Shown here: one piece after another, positions 6,480 through 13,753 of the stretch | Layout of the letters: each line of letters starts with the position of its first letter | Numbering within the stretch: the stretch's first letter is position 1 | Assembly: GCA_046050465.1 (NCBI GenBank) | Contig: JBJOPS010000018.1 | Coordinates: 1-20,362 of the forward strand | From: Egaibacter sp046050465 | Lineage (GTDB): Bacteria > Pseudomonadota > Gammaproteobacteria > Burkholderiales > Burkholderiaceae_C | Length of the DNA: 20,362 nt | Direction: 5' to 3' | Notes under the pieces: generated by a model | Seen by the model: only the letters and a program-made list of their open reading frames with translations | Database searches by the model: none | Told to the model about the DNA's origin: nothing | Program-made: the position numbers and the translations under genes

Positions 6480-7685
6480 TTAACGAATCACGGCCAATTC
6501 TGTGCGCTTGCCACCTTTATAAGTCATGAGTGTCAGGGCACCGTTCTTGATGTCGCCCTTCTCGTCGAAGGAGATATTGCCAGTCACACCCTTATGGTCG
6601 GCAGTAGCAGCCAGCACAGGCAGGTACTTGGCAGGGTCAGCCGAGTCAGCCTTGACCATGGCCGCAACCATCACGTTCAAAGCATCATAGACGTAGGGTG
6701 CATACACCTGGACGTCAGCACCAAATTTGGTCTTGAAGTCAGCCTTGAATTTTTCCATGCCGACTTTTTGCTCGCCCTCAACACCACCAGCTTCGGCGCA
6801 ATAGACCATGTCGTCCTTCATCGCGTCGCCAGCCAGCTTGGGTAGTTCGCTGGAGCAAATACCATCGCCGCCCATGAACTTGGCCTTGATGCCCAATTGA
6901 GCCATCTGCTTGATCATGGGGCCTGCAACAGCGTCCATGCCACCGAAGAACACGACGTCCACTTTCTTGCCCTTGAGGGTGGTCAGGATGGCGTTGAAGT
7001 CGGTTGCCTTGTCGGTGGTGAACTCGTGACCGGCGATCTTGCCGCCAGCAGCTTCAACGGCTTTCTTGAACTCTTCAGCAACGCCCTGGCCGTAAGCGGT
7101 ACGGTCATCAATCACGCCAATGGACTTGCCTTTGAGTGTGGCAACTGCATATTTGCCCAGGGTGCTGCCCAGATGCACGTCGTCAGCCACCACACGGAAC
7201 GTGGTCTTGTAGCCTTGGCGGGTGAACTTGGGGTTGGTAGCAGATGGAGAAATCTGGGGGATATTGGCGTCGCTGTAAATCTTGGAAGCGGGGATGGAAG
7301 TGCCAGAATTCAGGTGGCCAATCACACCGGCAACTTTGGCATCAGCCAGCTTTTGTGCAGCAGCGGTGCCCTGCTTCGGGTCACCTGCGTCATCTTCAGG
7401 CATCAATTCCAGGGTGACCTTTTGACCACCAATGGTCACGCCCTTGGCGTTGAGTTCGTCGATGGCCATCTTGGCGCCATTTTCGTTGTCTTTGCCCAAG
7501 TGGGCAATGGCGCCGCTGGTGGGGCCAACGTGACCGATTTTGATCACATTGGCTGCAGGAGCGGGTGCTGCCGGAGCCGCTGCGGGAGCAGCAGCAGGAG
7601 CTGCTGCTTCTTCTTTTTTGCCGCATGCGACCATCAACGCAGCGGCTGCGCACAACGTCAGGGTAGTACGAAATGTCATTTGCAT
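6480..7685 (-). CDS. branched-chain amino acid ABC transporter substrate-binding lipoprotein (Liv type)
   Basis: The 401-residue protein is a type I periplasmic binding protein of the LivJ/LivK family (IKIGHVGPTSGAIAHLGKDNENGAKMAIDELNAKGV, then GVIGHLNSGTSIPAS and ISPSATNP). The N-terminus MQMTFRTTLTLCAAAALMVAC has a lipobox-like end at Cys21, followed by GKKEE and an Ala-Pro linker (residues about 28-46), so it is probably a membrane-anchored lipoprotein rather than a free periplasmic one. The ATG at 7685 has GGAG seven bases upstream; an in-frame TTG 24 bp earlier is rejected. No permease or ATPase gene is adjacent, so its transporter is elsewhere. It may bind leucine, isoleucine or valine, but ligand is not certain in this family. 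Confidence 0.92.
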   Translation of the reverse strand: MQMTFRTTLTLCAAAALMVACGKKEEAAAPAAAPAAAPAAPAPAANVIKIGHVGPTSGAIAHLGKDNENGAKMAIDELNAKGVTIGGQKVTLELMPEDDAGDPKQGTAAAQKLADAKVAGVIGHLNSGTSIPASKIYSDANIPQISPSATNPKFTRQGYKTTFRVVADDVHLGSTLGKYAVATLKGKSIGVIDDRTAYGQGVAEEFKKAVEAAGGKIAGHEFTTDKATDFNAILTTLKGKKVDVVFFGGMDAVAGPMIKQMAQLGIKAKFMGGDGICSSELPKLAGDAMKDDMVYCAEAGGVEGEQKVGMEKFKADFKTKFGADVQVYAPYVYDALNVMVAAMVKADSADPAKYLPVLAATADHKGVTGNISFDEKGDIKNGALTLMTYKGGKRTELAVIR

Positions 7686-7712
7686 AGAAACTCCAAGGGG
7701 TATTATCAAAAA

Positions 7713-7738
7713 GTTGAAAGGTGGTTATTCACCTCAAC
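7713..7738 (-). promoter_or_regulatory. hairpin in the leader of the binding-protein gene
   Basis: On the minus strand GTTGA-GGTG pairs with CACC-TT-TCAAC across a 6-base loop, 28-53 bp before the start codon. It is an imperfect stem with a two-base bulge. A role in expression is possible but not shown. No convincing promoter was seen in the 166-bp gap around it. Confidence 0.25.
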
Positions 7739-7851
7739 AACCCATGAGGATAGCGCATTTTCTCTGTCAGCACCATAGCAAAACCTCTAGAGGATGCCGG
7801 GGGAAAACCCTGTCGACCAATCCGGCTTGACGCACCACCCCTGCCTCGATC

Positions 7852-8151
7852 TCATGGTCTTTTTGCCATATCGAACTCGAGTGCAACCGCATCTGCAACC
7901 GATTGACGAACAGCCGCTTCGATCCCCGGACAAAGTCGTGCAGCCATGGCATTGATCTGGTCACCCACCACAGGGGCGATGGCCTCTCGCAACATTGGCT
8001 CTAGAGCAAGATCCACCCGTTGCAGCACCCGATGAATCATTTGCTCCTTGTCCAGTGGCAGCGCGATATCTTCCTGAACCACATCAAGAGGCCGAACAAT
8101 TTCCGTTAGTGTCGGTAAAAATCGTGGCAAATTGCGTGGGGATGTGGACAT
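7852..8151 (-). CDS. small hypothetical protein downstream of holC
   Basis: I do not recognise this 99-residue acidic protein with confidence. It begins MSTSPRNLPRFLPTLTEIV and has a long predicted helical region, DKEQMIHRVLQRVDLALEPMLREAIAPVVGDQINAMAARLCPGIEAAVRQSVADAV, with regular hydrophobic spacing. There is no signal peptide or membrane segment. It is a real gene by context: its ATG overlaps the holC stop by one base (TAATG), implying translational coupling. Similar short proteins (for example the Burkholderia DUF2486 family) may occur beside holC in Burkholderiales, but I cannot confirm kinship. A link to the polymerase chi subunit is only inferred from the overlap. Confidence 0.75.
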   Translation of the reverse strand: MSTSPRNLPRFLPTLTEIVRPLDVVQEDIALPLDKEQMIHRVLQRVDLALEPMLREAIAPVVGDQINAMAARLCPGIEAAVRQSVADAVALEFDMAKRP

Positions 8152-8585
8152 TATTGTGCTCCCGACAGGGTAAGGTCATGATGCCTGATGGTATATCCGA
8201 GGCCTGCATAATGCTTCCAGCGCTGGCGTGCCTGCAGGCGGTCCTGATCATCCGAAGTCACCACTTCAATCAAGCAAGCAAACTGCTCGAAGCCATCAGG
8301 CACACGTGCACACCAATTCACCAGAACGTCCTGATGCGGAACCTGTGAAAGACTTTCCATTAGCACTATAGGCGAGTTTAAAGTGACTTTCGGATCAGAT
8401 GGCTGTCGGCAATGCGGCACAAAATCGTACGCCACAAAAGTCCACAACGCCATATCGAGTTGGTTCAATGATGTTGCTTCACCCACCACCACCACCCGAG
8501 CTCCGCTGCGTATCGCTTTTCTGAGTAGTCGACATAGGTAACCCAATTTGTCGGGCACATTGAAGTGGAACGCAACTTCTGTCAT
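8151..8585 (-). CDS. holC: DNA polymerase III chi subunit
   Basis: The 144-residue protein shows the chi signature: VAFHFNVPDKLGYLCRLLRKAIRSGARVVV, LNQLDMALWTFVAYDFVPHC, and a C-terminal RQRWKHYAGLGYTIRHHDL. Chi is part of the clamp loader; it binds single-strand-binding protein and the psi subunit. Length is close to the E. coli protein. It is 30 bp downstream of pepA on the same strand, an order shared with many proteobacteria (pepA-holC), and overlaps the next small gene by one base. In most genomes of this group valS does not follow, and here a short hypothetical gene takes that place. Confidence 0.93.
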   Translation of the reverse strand: MTEVAFHFNVPDKLGYLCRLLRKAIRSGARVVVVGEATSLNQLDMALWTFVAYDFVPHCRQPSDPKVTLNSPIVLMESLSQVPHQDVLVNWCARVPDGFEQFACLIEVVTSDDQDRLQARQRWKHYAGLGYTIRHHDLTLSGAQ

Positions 8586-8615
8586 GGCTCAAATCTGCAG
8601 TGAACGGGCAACAAG

Positions 8616-10097
8616 TCAGGCTTTGCCGACTCTCTTCACAACTTGCGGAGACGTGGACTCGACACTCTGGGCAATCAGATAGGCCAACAGTAACCCCACC
8701 GGGCGGCCGGTTGCCCCCTTGGCGGCACCACTCTTCCATGCAGTACCGGCGATGTCCAGATGCGCCCACGGATATCTGGCCGCAAAACGCTGAAGGAATT
8801 TGGCCGCCGTAATGGCGCCGCCCGCGCGTCCCGCCACATTCGCCACATCGGCAAAATTAGTCTTTAGCCCATCGGCGTATTCTTCGTCCAACGGCAGCCG
8901 CCAGCACAGATCCTGCGAGCTCTCGCCAGCAGCCTGCAACGCCTGGGCCAAATCGTCGGCACTGGCAAACATACCACTACGCACCCCACCCAGTGCGATA
9001 ACGCAAGCGCCTGTCAGTGTGGCGATATCAATGACGGCCCTGGGCTTGAAGCGCTCGGCATAGGTCAAGGCATCACACAGAATCAGACGGCCTTCTGCAT
9101 CGGTATTCAATATCTCGATCGTCTGGCCGCTCATGCTGGTCACGACATCGCCCGGTTTGATGGCACGACCATCAGGCATGTTCTCACACGAAGGGATAAT
9201 GCCTACGACGTTAATCTTCGGTTTGATGTCAGCCAGCGCCCGAAATACACCCAGAACACTGGCGGCACCACACATGTCGAACTTCATCTCATCCATCTCG
9301 GGCGCGGGCTTGATCGAAATGCCCCCGGTGTCAAACGTGATGCCTTTGCCAATAAGCACAGTCGGCGCTTCGGACTTGGTGGCGCCGTTGTACCGCAGCA
9401 CAATAAACCGCAGAGGCTCCTCAGAGCCTTTTGCCACAGCCATGAACGCGCCCATGCCCAGTTTTTCCACCTGTTTGGGCAATAAAACTTCACAGCTAAT
9501 CCCGGGCACCCTGGCCAACTCCCTGGCGGCCTGCGCCAGCAAAGTGGGCGTCGCGTGATTCCCTGGGCGATTGGCCCATTCCTTTGCCAGTTCAATTCCC
9601 TCTACACCGGCGACTGCCTGGCTAAAGCCTGCCTTCATCACGGACGCATCAGGCACACCCAACACCACTTTCTGCAACACTCGACCTGCCGGCTTCGACT
9701 TGGTGGTGGTGTAAACGTAACTGGCATCGGCAATGCCCAGGATGGTGGCGCGAACCACTTCTTCACTGGTCTTCGAGGCAAAACATACGGTCAAACGTTT
9801 GACACTGCCTGCCTTGACCGCAGCCATCGCCCCAGAAATGGACTGACACACCTGCCGGACAGTCCCTTCGCCGATCCCTGCCAGCAATACACGAGGGCTC
9901 ACGACGCCCGCCGAGCGATAGACATGCAGCAGCTTGCCTGCCTTGATATCCAAGTGACCCGCTTTAACTGCCTGCGCAATGAAATCGCCCAATACACCAG
10001 TACCGGGCTCGAAGGCGGTGGAAATAAGCACCAGCAGCATGTCGGATTTTTCTCTGGCAGCGCCGGCAATCTCCAAGGATTTCAATTCAAAGTTCAT
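8616..10097 (-). CDS. pepA: leucyl aminopeptidase (M17 family)
   Basis: This 493-residue cytosolic zinc/manganese aminopeptidase removes N-terminal residues from peptides. The M17 metal and catalytic residues are all present: Lys251 and Asp256 in IGKGITFDTGG, Lys263, Asp274, then NTDAEGRL (332-338) with Asp333, Glu335 and Arg337. Their spacing matches E. coli PepA, shifted by 19 residues. E. coli PepA also binds DNA as a regulator and in Xer recombination; whether this one does cannot be seen. The ATG at 10097 lies inside a 10-bp tandem repeat and has only a weak GAAG as ribosome site. It is divergent from lptF with 33 bp between starts and is followed by holC. Confidence 0.96.
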   Translation of the reverse strand: MNFELKSLEIAGAAREKSDMLLVLISTAFEPGTGVLGDFIAQAVKAGHLDIKAGKLLHVYRSAGVVSPRVLLAGIGEGTVRQVCQSISGAMAAVKAGSVKRLTVCFASKTSEEVVRATILGIADASYVYTTTKSKPAGRVLQKVVLGVPDASVMKAGFSQAVAGVEGIELAKEWANRPGNHATPTLLAQAARELARVPGISCEVLLPKQVEKLGMGAFMAVAKGSEEPLRFIVLRYNGATKSEAPTVLIGKGITFDTGGISIKPAPEMDEMKFDMCGAASVLGVFRALADIKPKINVVGIIPSCENMPDGRAIKPGDVVTSMSGQTIEILNTDAEGRLILCDALTYAERFKPRAVIDIATLTGACVIALGGVRSGMFASADDLAQALQAAGESSQDLCWRLPLDEEYADGLKTNFADVANVAGRAGGAITAAKFLQRFAARYPWAHLDIAGTAWKSGAAKGATGRPVGLLLAYLIAQSVESTSPQVVKRVGKA

Positions 10098-10112
10098 AAT
10101 TCTTCATAATTC
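10093..10112. repeat. 10-bp tandem repeat across the pepA start
   Basis: TTCATAATTC occurs twice in tandem (10093-10102 and 10103-10112) in the pepA/lptF divergent region. Read on the plus strand each copy holds CATAAT (10095-10100, 10105-10110), a possible -10 element for lptF. Read on the minus strand each holds an ATG, only the inner one being in frame for pepA. Confidence 0.75.
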
Positions 10113-10130
10113 GGATTTCCCCAGCGTTCA

Positions 10131-11246
10131 ATGTTATTCCATTCTTCCATTCGCAAAGAGCTGGCACGCAGTTTTGGTGCCACACTGGTGGTGTTGGCAA
10201 CCGTTGTCATGACGATGATTTTGATCCGCACACTGGGTCAGGCAACACGCGGTAATGTTAACCCTGCGGAAGTACTGATGGTCATGGGCTACACCGTGTT
10301 GGGCCACTTGCCCACGATCCTGACGCTGAGCCTTTTTATTGCCATTGTCAGCACGCTTTCAAGGTTATACAGCGACAGCGAAATGGCGATCTGGTTTTCC
10401 AGCGGGCAGGGTTTGATCAGTTTTCTGGGGCCTGTTACACGTTTTGTATGGCCCGTCATTTTGGCAATCGCCTTGCTGGCGCTGTTTGCATGGCCATGGA
10501 CCCATCAGAAGTCACAAACGTTGCGTGAGCGTTACGAACAGCGGGGTGACCTGGACAGGATTACTCCGGGCCAGTTTCAGGAGTCTGCCGACGGCAGCCG
10601 GGTGTTTTTTATCGACAAAGACTCTGCGGATGGGAAAACAGGTGGCGACGTGTTCATCATGTCCAACGAAAAGGGGAAGCAGCTGATCACGTCTGCCCGG
10701 AGCGGCCGCATCGAGATGGTTGACGGCGAGAGATTTCTGATCCTCAACCGGGGGCAGCGTCTGGAAAGTACTTCGGACTCGTCCGACCTCAAATTGAGCG
10801 AATTCGAAGGTTACGGTGTTCGCATTGGCCAAAAGGCCCAATTGCCGGACAGCCAGAAGCCGCCGCGCACACTGCCCACACGAATCTTGATCATGGAGCC
10901 CACCGCACCGAATCTGGGCGAACTGTCCTGGCGCATCGGGCTGGCGCTGGCGGCCATCAATCTGGCCTTGATCGGATTAGTCGTTTCCAGCAGCAACCCG
11001 CGCGTGGGCCGCAGTGGAAATCTGATTTTTTCTCTGTTTGCATTCATTCTTTATTACAACCTGTTGAATCTTGGGCAAAGCTGGATATCAGGCGGTACCT
11101 CCAGTTTCTACCGATTCATGTTGTTGCTCCACGGTGGTGTGTTTGTCGTGACGATAGCCTGGTTAATCAAGCGTCATTTCAATTGGACACCTGCCATGCT
11201 GTTTCAACGTACGCCTTCGGGCGTTCCAGCCACGGACTCACCATGA
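10131..11246 (+). CDS. lptF: LPS export ABC transporter permease LptF
   Basis: The 371-residue inner-membrane protein is one of the two permeases of the LptB2FG complex, which extracts lipopolysaccharide from the inner membrane and passes it to LptC. Hydrophobic segments at about 15-35, 55-76 and 102-120 come before a periplasmic beta-jellyroll region (about 125-260, with GDVFIMSNEKGKQLITSARSGRIE). Three more membrane spans follow (268-287, 297-315, 327-346). The YSDSEM segment (80-85) matches the cytoplasmic coupling helix. The ATG at 10131 has no visible ribosome site and a very short leader is likely. Its stop overlaps the lptG start (ATGA), as in most proteobacteria. Confidence 0.95.
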   Translation: MLFHSSIRKELARSFGATLVVLATVVMTMILIRTLGQATRGNVNPAEVLMVMGYTVLGHLPTILTLSLFIAIVSTLSRLYSDSEMAIWFSSGQGLISFLGPVTRFVWPVILAIALLALFAWPWTHQKSQTLRERYEQRGDLDRITPGQFQESADGSRVFFIDKDSADGKTGGDVFIMSNEKGKQLITSARSGRIEMVDGERFLILNRGQRLESTSDSSDLKLSEFEGYGVRIGQKAQLPDSQKPPRTLPTRILIMEPTAPNLGELSWRIGLALAAINLALIGLVVSSSNPRVGRSGNLIFSLFAFILYYNLLNLGQSWISGGTSSFYRFMLLLHGGVFVVTIAWLIKRHFNWTPAMLFQRTPSGVPATDSP

Positions 11247-12349
11247 AAACAGTTCGACGCCTGATTTATGGTGACGTCATTAGCACCGTGGGCTTCGTGA
11301 CCCTCGCGTTTTTGTCGCTTTTTTTCTTTTTCGACCTCGTAGATGAGTTGCGCTGGGTCAATCAGGGCAATTCCGGGGGATACAAGCTGCGACATGCGCT
11401 GACCTTTGTGTCGCTGCTGGCTCCCAGCCGGTTGTACGAATTGCTGCCCATCACCGTGCTGATTGGCACCATTGTGGTGATGGCACGCCTGGCACAAAAC
11501 TCCGAGTTCACCATTTTGCGCACCAGTGGTCTGGGGCCTTGGCGCGCGTTGCGCACCTTGCTCGGCCTGGGTCTGATGTTTGCATTGATGACCTTTGCCA
11601 TTGGTGACTACATTGCGCCTGCGGCTGATCAATACGGTCGCCTGTTGCGCTCGCGTTTTCTGGGTGAAATCACTATCGGACAGACAGGCGCCTGGCTCAA
11701 GGAAAAGCAGGCCTACAACTCGTACGCGGTGAATGTCGGTACGCTGCAGCCGGATGGGAGCATGCGCCAGATTCGCATCATCGAATTCGACAATCAGGGG
11801 CGTCTGGTGTCCAACACACGGGCTGAAACAGGCCGTTTTGGACTTGACGAAGCATGGGCCCTGGAAAAGGTAGACCGAACTGATTTCAACGGTACTGAAG
11901 GCAAAGAGGCCGTATCAGCCCGAGTGAATCTGCCAACTTACCGGTGGCCCACCTCCCTGACTGCCGAAATGGTGTCGGTCGCGCTGCTCAATCCAGAGCG
12001 TATGCCCATTGTTGACCTGTTTCAATACATGCGGCATCTGGATTCCAATGGTCAGGCTTCCCAGCGGTACGAAATCGGGTTCTGGCGCAAAGTTTTTTAC
12101 CCTCTGAGCTGCCTGGTGATGGTGGTACTCGCCCTGCCCTTTGCCTACCTGCACTTCCGCGCTGGCGGTATCTCAACCTATGTGTTCATCGGCGTGATGA
12201 CGGGCATCAGCTTTTTCCTGCTCAACAACCTGTTTGGCCACTTCGGCAACCTGAGAAACTGGGAACCCTGGCTGGCAGCTGCCGCCCCAGGGATGATTTA
12301 CTCCATGTTGTCCCTATCGGCCTTTGGCTGGCTGGTGTTGCGACGATGA
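11243..12349 (+). CDS. lptG: LPS export ABC transporter permease LptG
   Basis: The 368-residue partner of LptF has the same plan: an N-terminal span (VGFVTLAFLSLFFFFDLVDEL), two further spans with the coupling segment MARLAQNSEFTILRTSGLGPW, a periplasmic domain (about 130-270), and three C-terminal spans including YVFIGVMTGISFFLLNNLFGHFG. The start is taken as the ATG at 11243, which overlaps the lptF stop by four bases; a longer in-frame start at 11183 would lie inside lptF and is unlikely. It works with LptF and LptB in lipopolysaccharide transport. Its own stop again overlaps the next gene (ATGA at 12346), so all three genes are probably translated in a coupled way. Confidence 0.95.
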   Translation: MKTVRRLIYGDVISTVGFVTLAFLSLFFFFDLVDELRWVNQGNSGGYKLRHALTFVSLLAPSRLYELLPITVLIGTIVVMARLAQNSEFTILRTSGLGPWRALRTLLGLGLMFALMTFAIGDYIAPAADQYGRLLRSRFLGEITIGQTGAWLKEKQAYNSYAVNVGTLQPDGSMRQIRIIEFDNQGRLVSNTRAETGRFGLDEAWALEKVDRTDFNGTEGKEAVSARVNLPTYRWPTSLTAEMVSVALLNPERMPIVDLFQYMRHLDSNGQASQRYEIGFWRKVFYPLSCLVMVVLALPFAYLHFRAGGISTYVFIGVMTGISFFLLNNLFGHFGNLRNWEPWLAAAAPGMIYSMLSLSAFGWLVLRR

Positions 12350-12726
12350 CAGCCAGCAATACGATTACTCACGGGGTCGTGCTATTCGCGCATGGCTCAA
12401 GAGATCCATTGTGGCGCAAGCCTGTTGAGGCTGTTGCAACCCGTGTGGCTGAGCGTGAGGCTGGCGTGCGGATCATCTGCGCTTATCTGGAACTCACCGA
12501 ACCCGATTTGCAGACGGCCGTTCAGACCCTGGCAGGCAATGGCGTTACCGCCATCCGTGTGGTGCCCATGTTTTTGGGTGTTGGACGCCATGCGCGGGAA
12601 GATTTGCCCATGCTGATGGCCGAACTCAAGGCGCGTCATCCGGAGGTGGCATTTGAGTTGCAGCAGGCTATCGGCGAAGACCCACGCCTGATTGACCTGA
12701 TCGCGGATATTGCATTGTCCTCTTGA
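12346..12726 (+). CDS. cbiX: sirohydrochlorin chelatase, short CbiX type
   Basis: This 126-residue single-domain protein belongs to the CbiX/SirB chelatases, which insert Co(II) or Fe(II) into sirohydrochlorin for cobalamin or siroheme. Metal-binding histidines appear at the usual places: His16 in LFAHGSRDP and His82 in FLGVGRHAREDLP. The length is that of a one-domain (small) chelatase, which works as a dimer. It is coupled to lptG by an ATGA overlap and followed 56 bp later by cysB. Because CysB controls sulfur assimilation and sulfite reductase needs siroheme, ferrochelatase activity for siroheme is the more likely role here. That is an inference from context; the metal cannot be read from sequence. 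Confidence 0.9.
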   Translation: MTASNTITHGVVLFAHGSRDPLWRKPVEAVATRVAEREAGVRIICAYLELTEPDLQTAVQTLAGNGVTAIRVVPMFLGVGRHAREDLPMLMAELKARHPEVAFELQQAIGEDPRLIDLIADIALSS

Positions 12727-12749
12727 AGACTCCTCATACGCCCGGAGGG

Positions 12750-12755
12750 CATAAT
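12750..12755 (+). promoter_or_regulatory. possible -10 element for cysB
   Basis: CATAAT at 12750-12755 matches five of six bases of a -10 box and is 27 bp before the cysB start. No -35 at standard spacing is evident, which would suit an activator-dependent or weak promoter. The inverted repeat at 12758-12782 covers the expected transcription start. Confidence 0.35.
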
Positions 12756-12757
12756 AA

Positions 12758-12782
12758 AACGAATTGTTAGCCGAAATTCGTT
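12758..12782. promoter_or_regulatory. perfect inverted repeat with centred T-N11-A at the cysB start
   Basis: AACGAATT (12758-12765) and AATTCGTT (12775-12782) are perfect inverted copies separated by 9 bp. T12764 and A12776 form a T-N11-A LysR-type box centred on the same point (12770). The element ends at the base before the cysB ATG and lies just downstream of the CATAAT -10, where a bound regulator would block transcription. It is a candidate autoregulatory operator, or alternatively a hairpin masking the start. Confidence 0.55.
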
Positions 12783-13736
12783 ATGAACCTTCATCAATTC
12801 CGATTTGTGCAAGAGGCCGTGCGACGCAACCTCAACCTGACCGAGGCGGCCAAAGCCTTGCACACGTCACAACCCGGCGTTTCCAAAGCCATCATCGAAC
12901 TGGAAGAGGAACTGGGCATCGAGATTTTTGCGCGGCACGGCAAACGCCTCAAACGTGTAACCGAGCCGGGTGTACAGGTGCTCAAAAGCATTGAGTTGAT
13001 CCTGCGCGAAGTGGGGAACCTCAAACGCATTGGCGATGAATACAGCGCCGAAGACAGCGGCACACTGTCCATTGCCACCACCCACACGCAGGCGCGCTAC
13101 GTGCTGCCTGAACCGGTTGCCAAACTGCGGGAAGCCTACCCCAAGGTCAACATCAGCCTGCACCAGGGCGCCCCCGACCAGGTAGCCCAGATGGTGATTG
13201 ACGAAATTGCCGAAATCGGTATCGCCACTGAATCACTGGCCAATTACCCTGAATTGGTAACGCTGCCCTGCTACGAGTGGCAGCACATGCTGGTGTTGCC
13301 GGTGGGCCACCCGTTGTGTCAGAAAGAGCGCGTCACACTGGAAGGCATCGCGCAGGAACCCCTCATCACCTACCACCCGTCTTTTACCGGTCGCACCAAG
13401 ATTGACCACGCCTTTGCCACGCGCAAGCTCACGCCACGCATCGCCCTCGAAGCTATCGACTCGGACGTGATCAAAACCTATGTGCGTCTGGGCCTGGGCG
13501 TGGGCATAGTCGCTGAAATGGCGGTGCGTGATGTGATCGAAGACGGCGGCAAGAGCGGTTTGGCTGTGCGCCCCGCCGGGCATCTGTTTGGACAAAATGT
13601 AGCCCGTGTCGCCTTCAAACGCAGTGCATACCTGCGCAACTTTGTCTATAAATTTGCCGAATTGTTGAGCGACCGGCTAAACCGCAACCTGATCGCCAAA
13701 GCCATGACCGGCCATGTGAACGATTACGAAATGTAA
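12783..13736 (+). CDS. cysB: CysB-like LysR-family regulator of sulfur assimilation
   Basis: The 317-residue protein starts MNLHQFRFVQEAVRRNLNLTEAAKALHTSQPGVSKAIIELEEELGIEIFARHGKRL, a CysB/Cbl-specific winged helix (residues 1-60). The effector domain follows (GTLSIATTHTQARYVLPEPVAKLREAYPKV, HQGAPDQV, and YVRLGLGVGIVAEMAV). CysB senses N-acetylserine or O-acetylserine and sulfate-derived ligands and activates sulfate uptake and reduction genes; Cbl is a close paralogue, so the exact subtype is less sure. The ATG at 12783 directly follows a perfect inverted repeat. It sits after cbiX and 17 bp before an aminotransferase gene on the same strand. Confidence 0.93.
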   Translation: MNLHQFRFVQEAVRRNLNLTEAAKALHTSQPGVSKAIIELEEELGIEIFARHGKRLKRVTEPGVQVLKSIELILREVGNLKRIGDEYSAEDSGTLSIATTHTQARYVLPEPVAKLREAYPKVNISLHQGAPDQVAQMVIDEIAEIGIATESLANYPELVTLPCYEWQHMLVLPVGHPLCQKERVTLEGIAQEPLITYHPSFTGRTKIDHAFATRKLTPRIALEAIDSDVIKTYVRLGLGVGIVAEMAVRDVIEDGGKSGLAVRPAGHLFGQNVARVAFKRSAYLRNFVYKFAELLSDRLNRNLIAKAMTGHVNDYEM

Positions 13737-13753
13737 AACCTTGCCAAATCACC

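Noticed and set aside
7790..7799. Palindrome CCTCTAGAGG followed by T's in the minus orientation, as a terminator after the holC group
   Set aside because: A perfect palindrome with no loop and only four to five T's is not a plausible terminator.
11183..11242. Upstream in-frame extension of lptG
   Set aside because: The extension lies inside lptF and the family N-terminus and ATGA overlap point to 11243.
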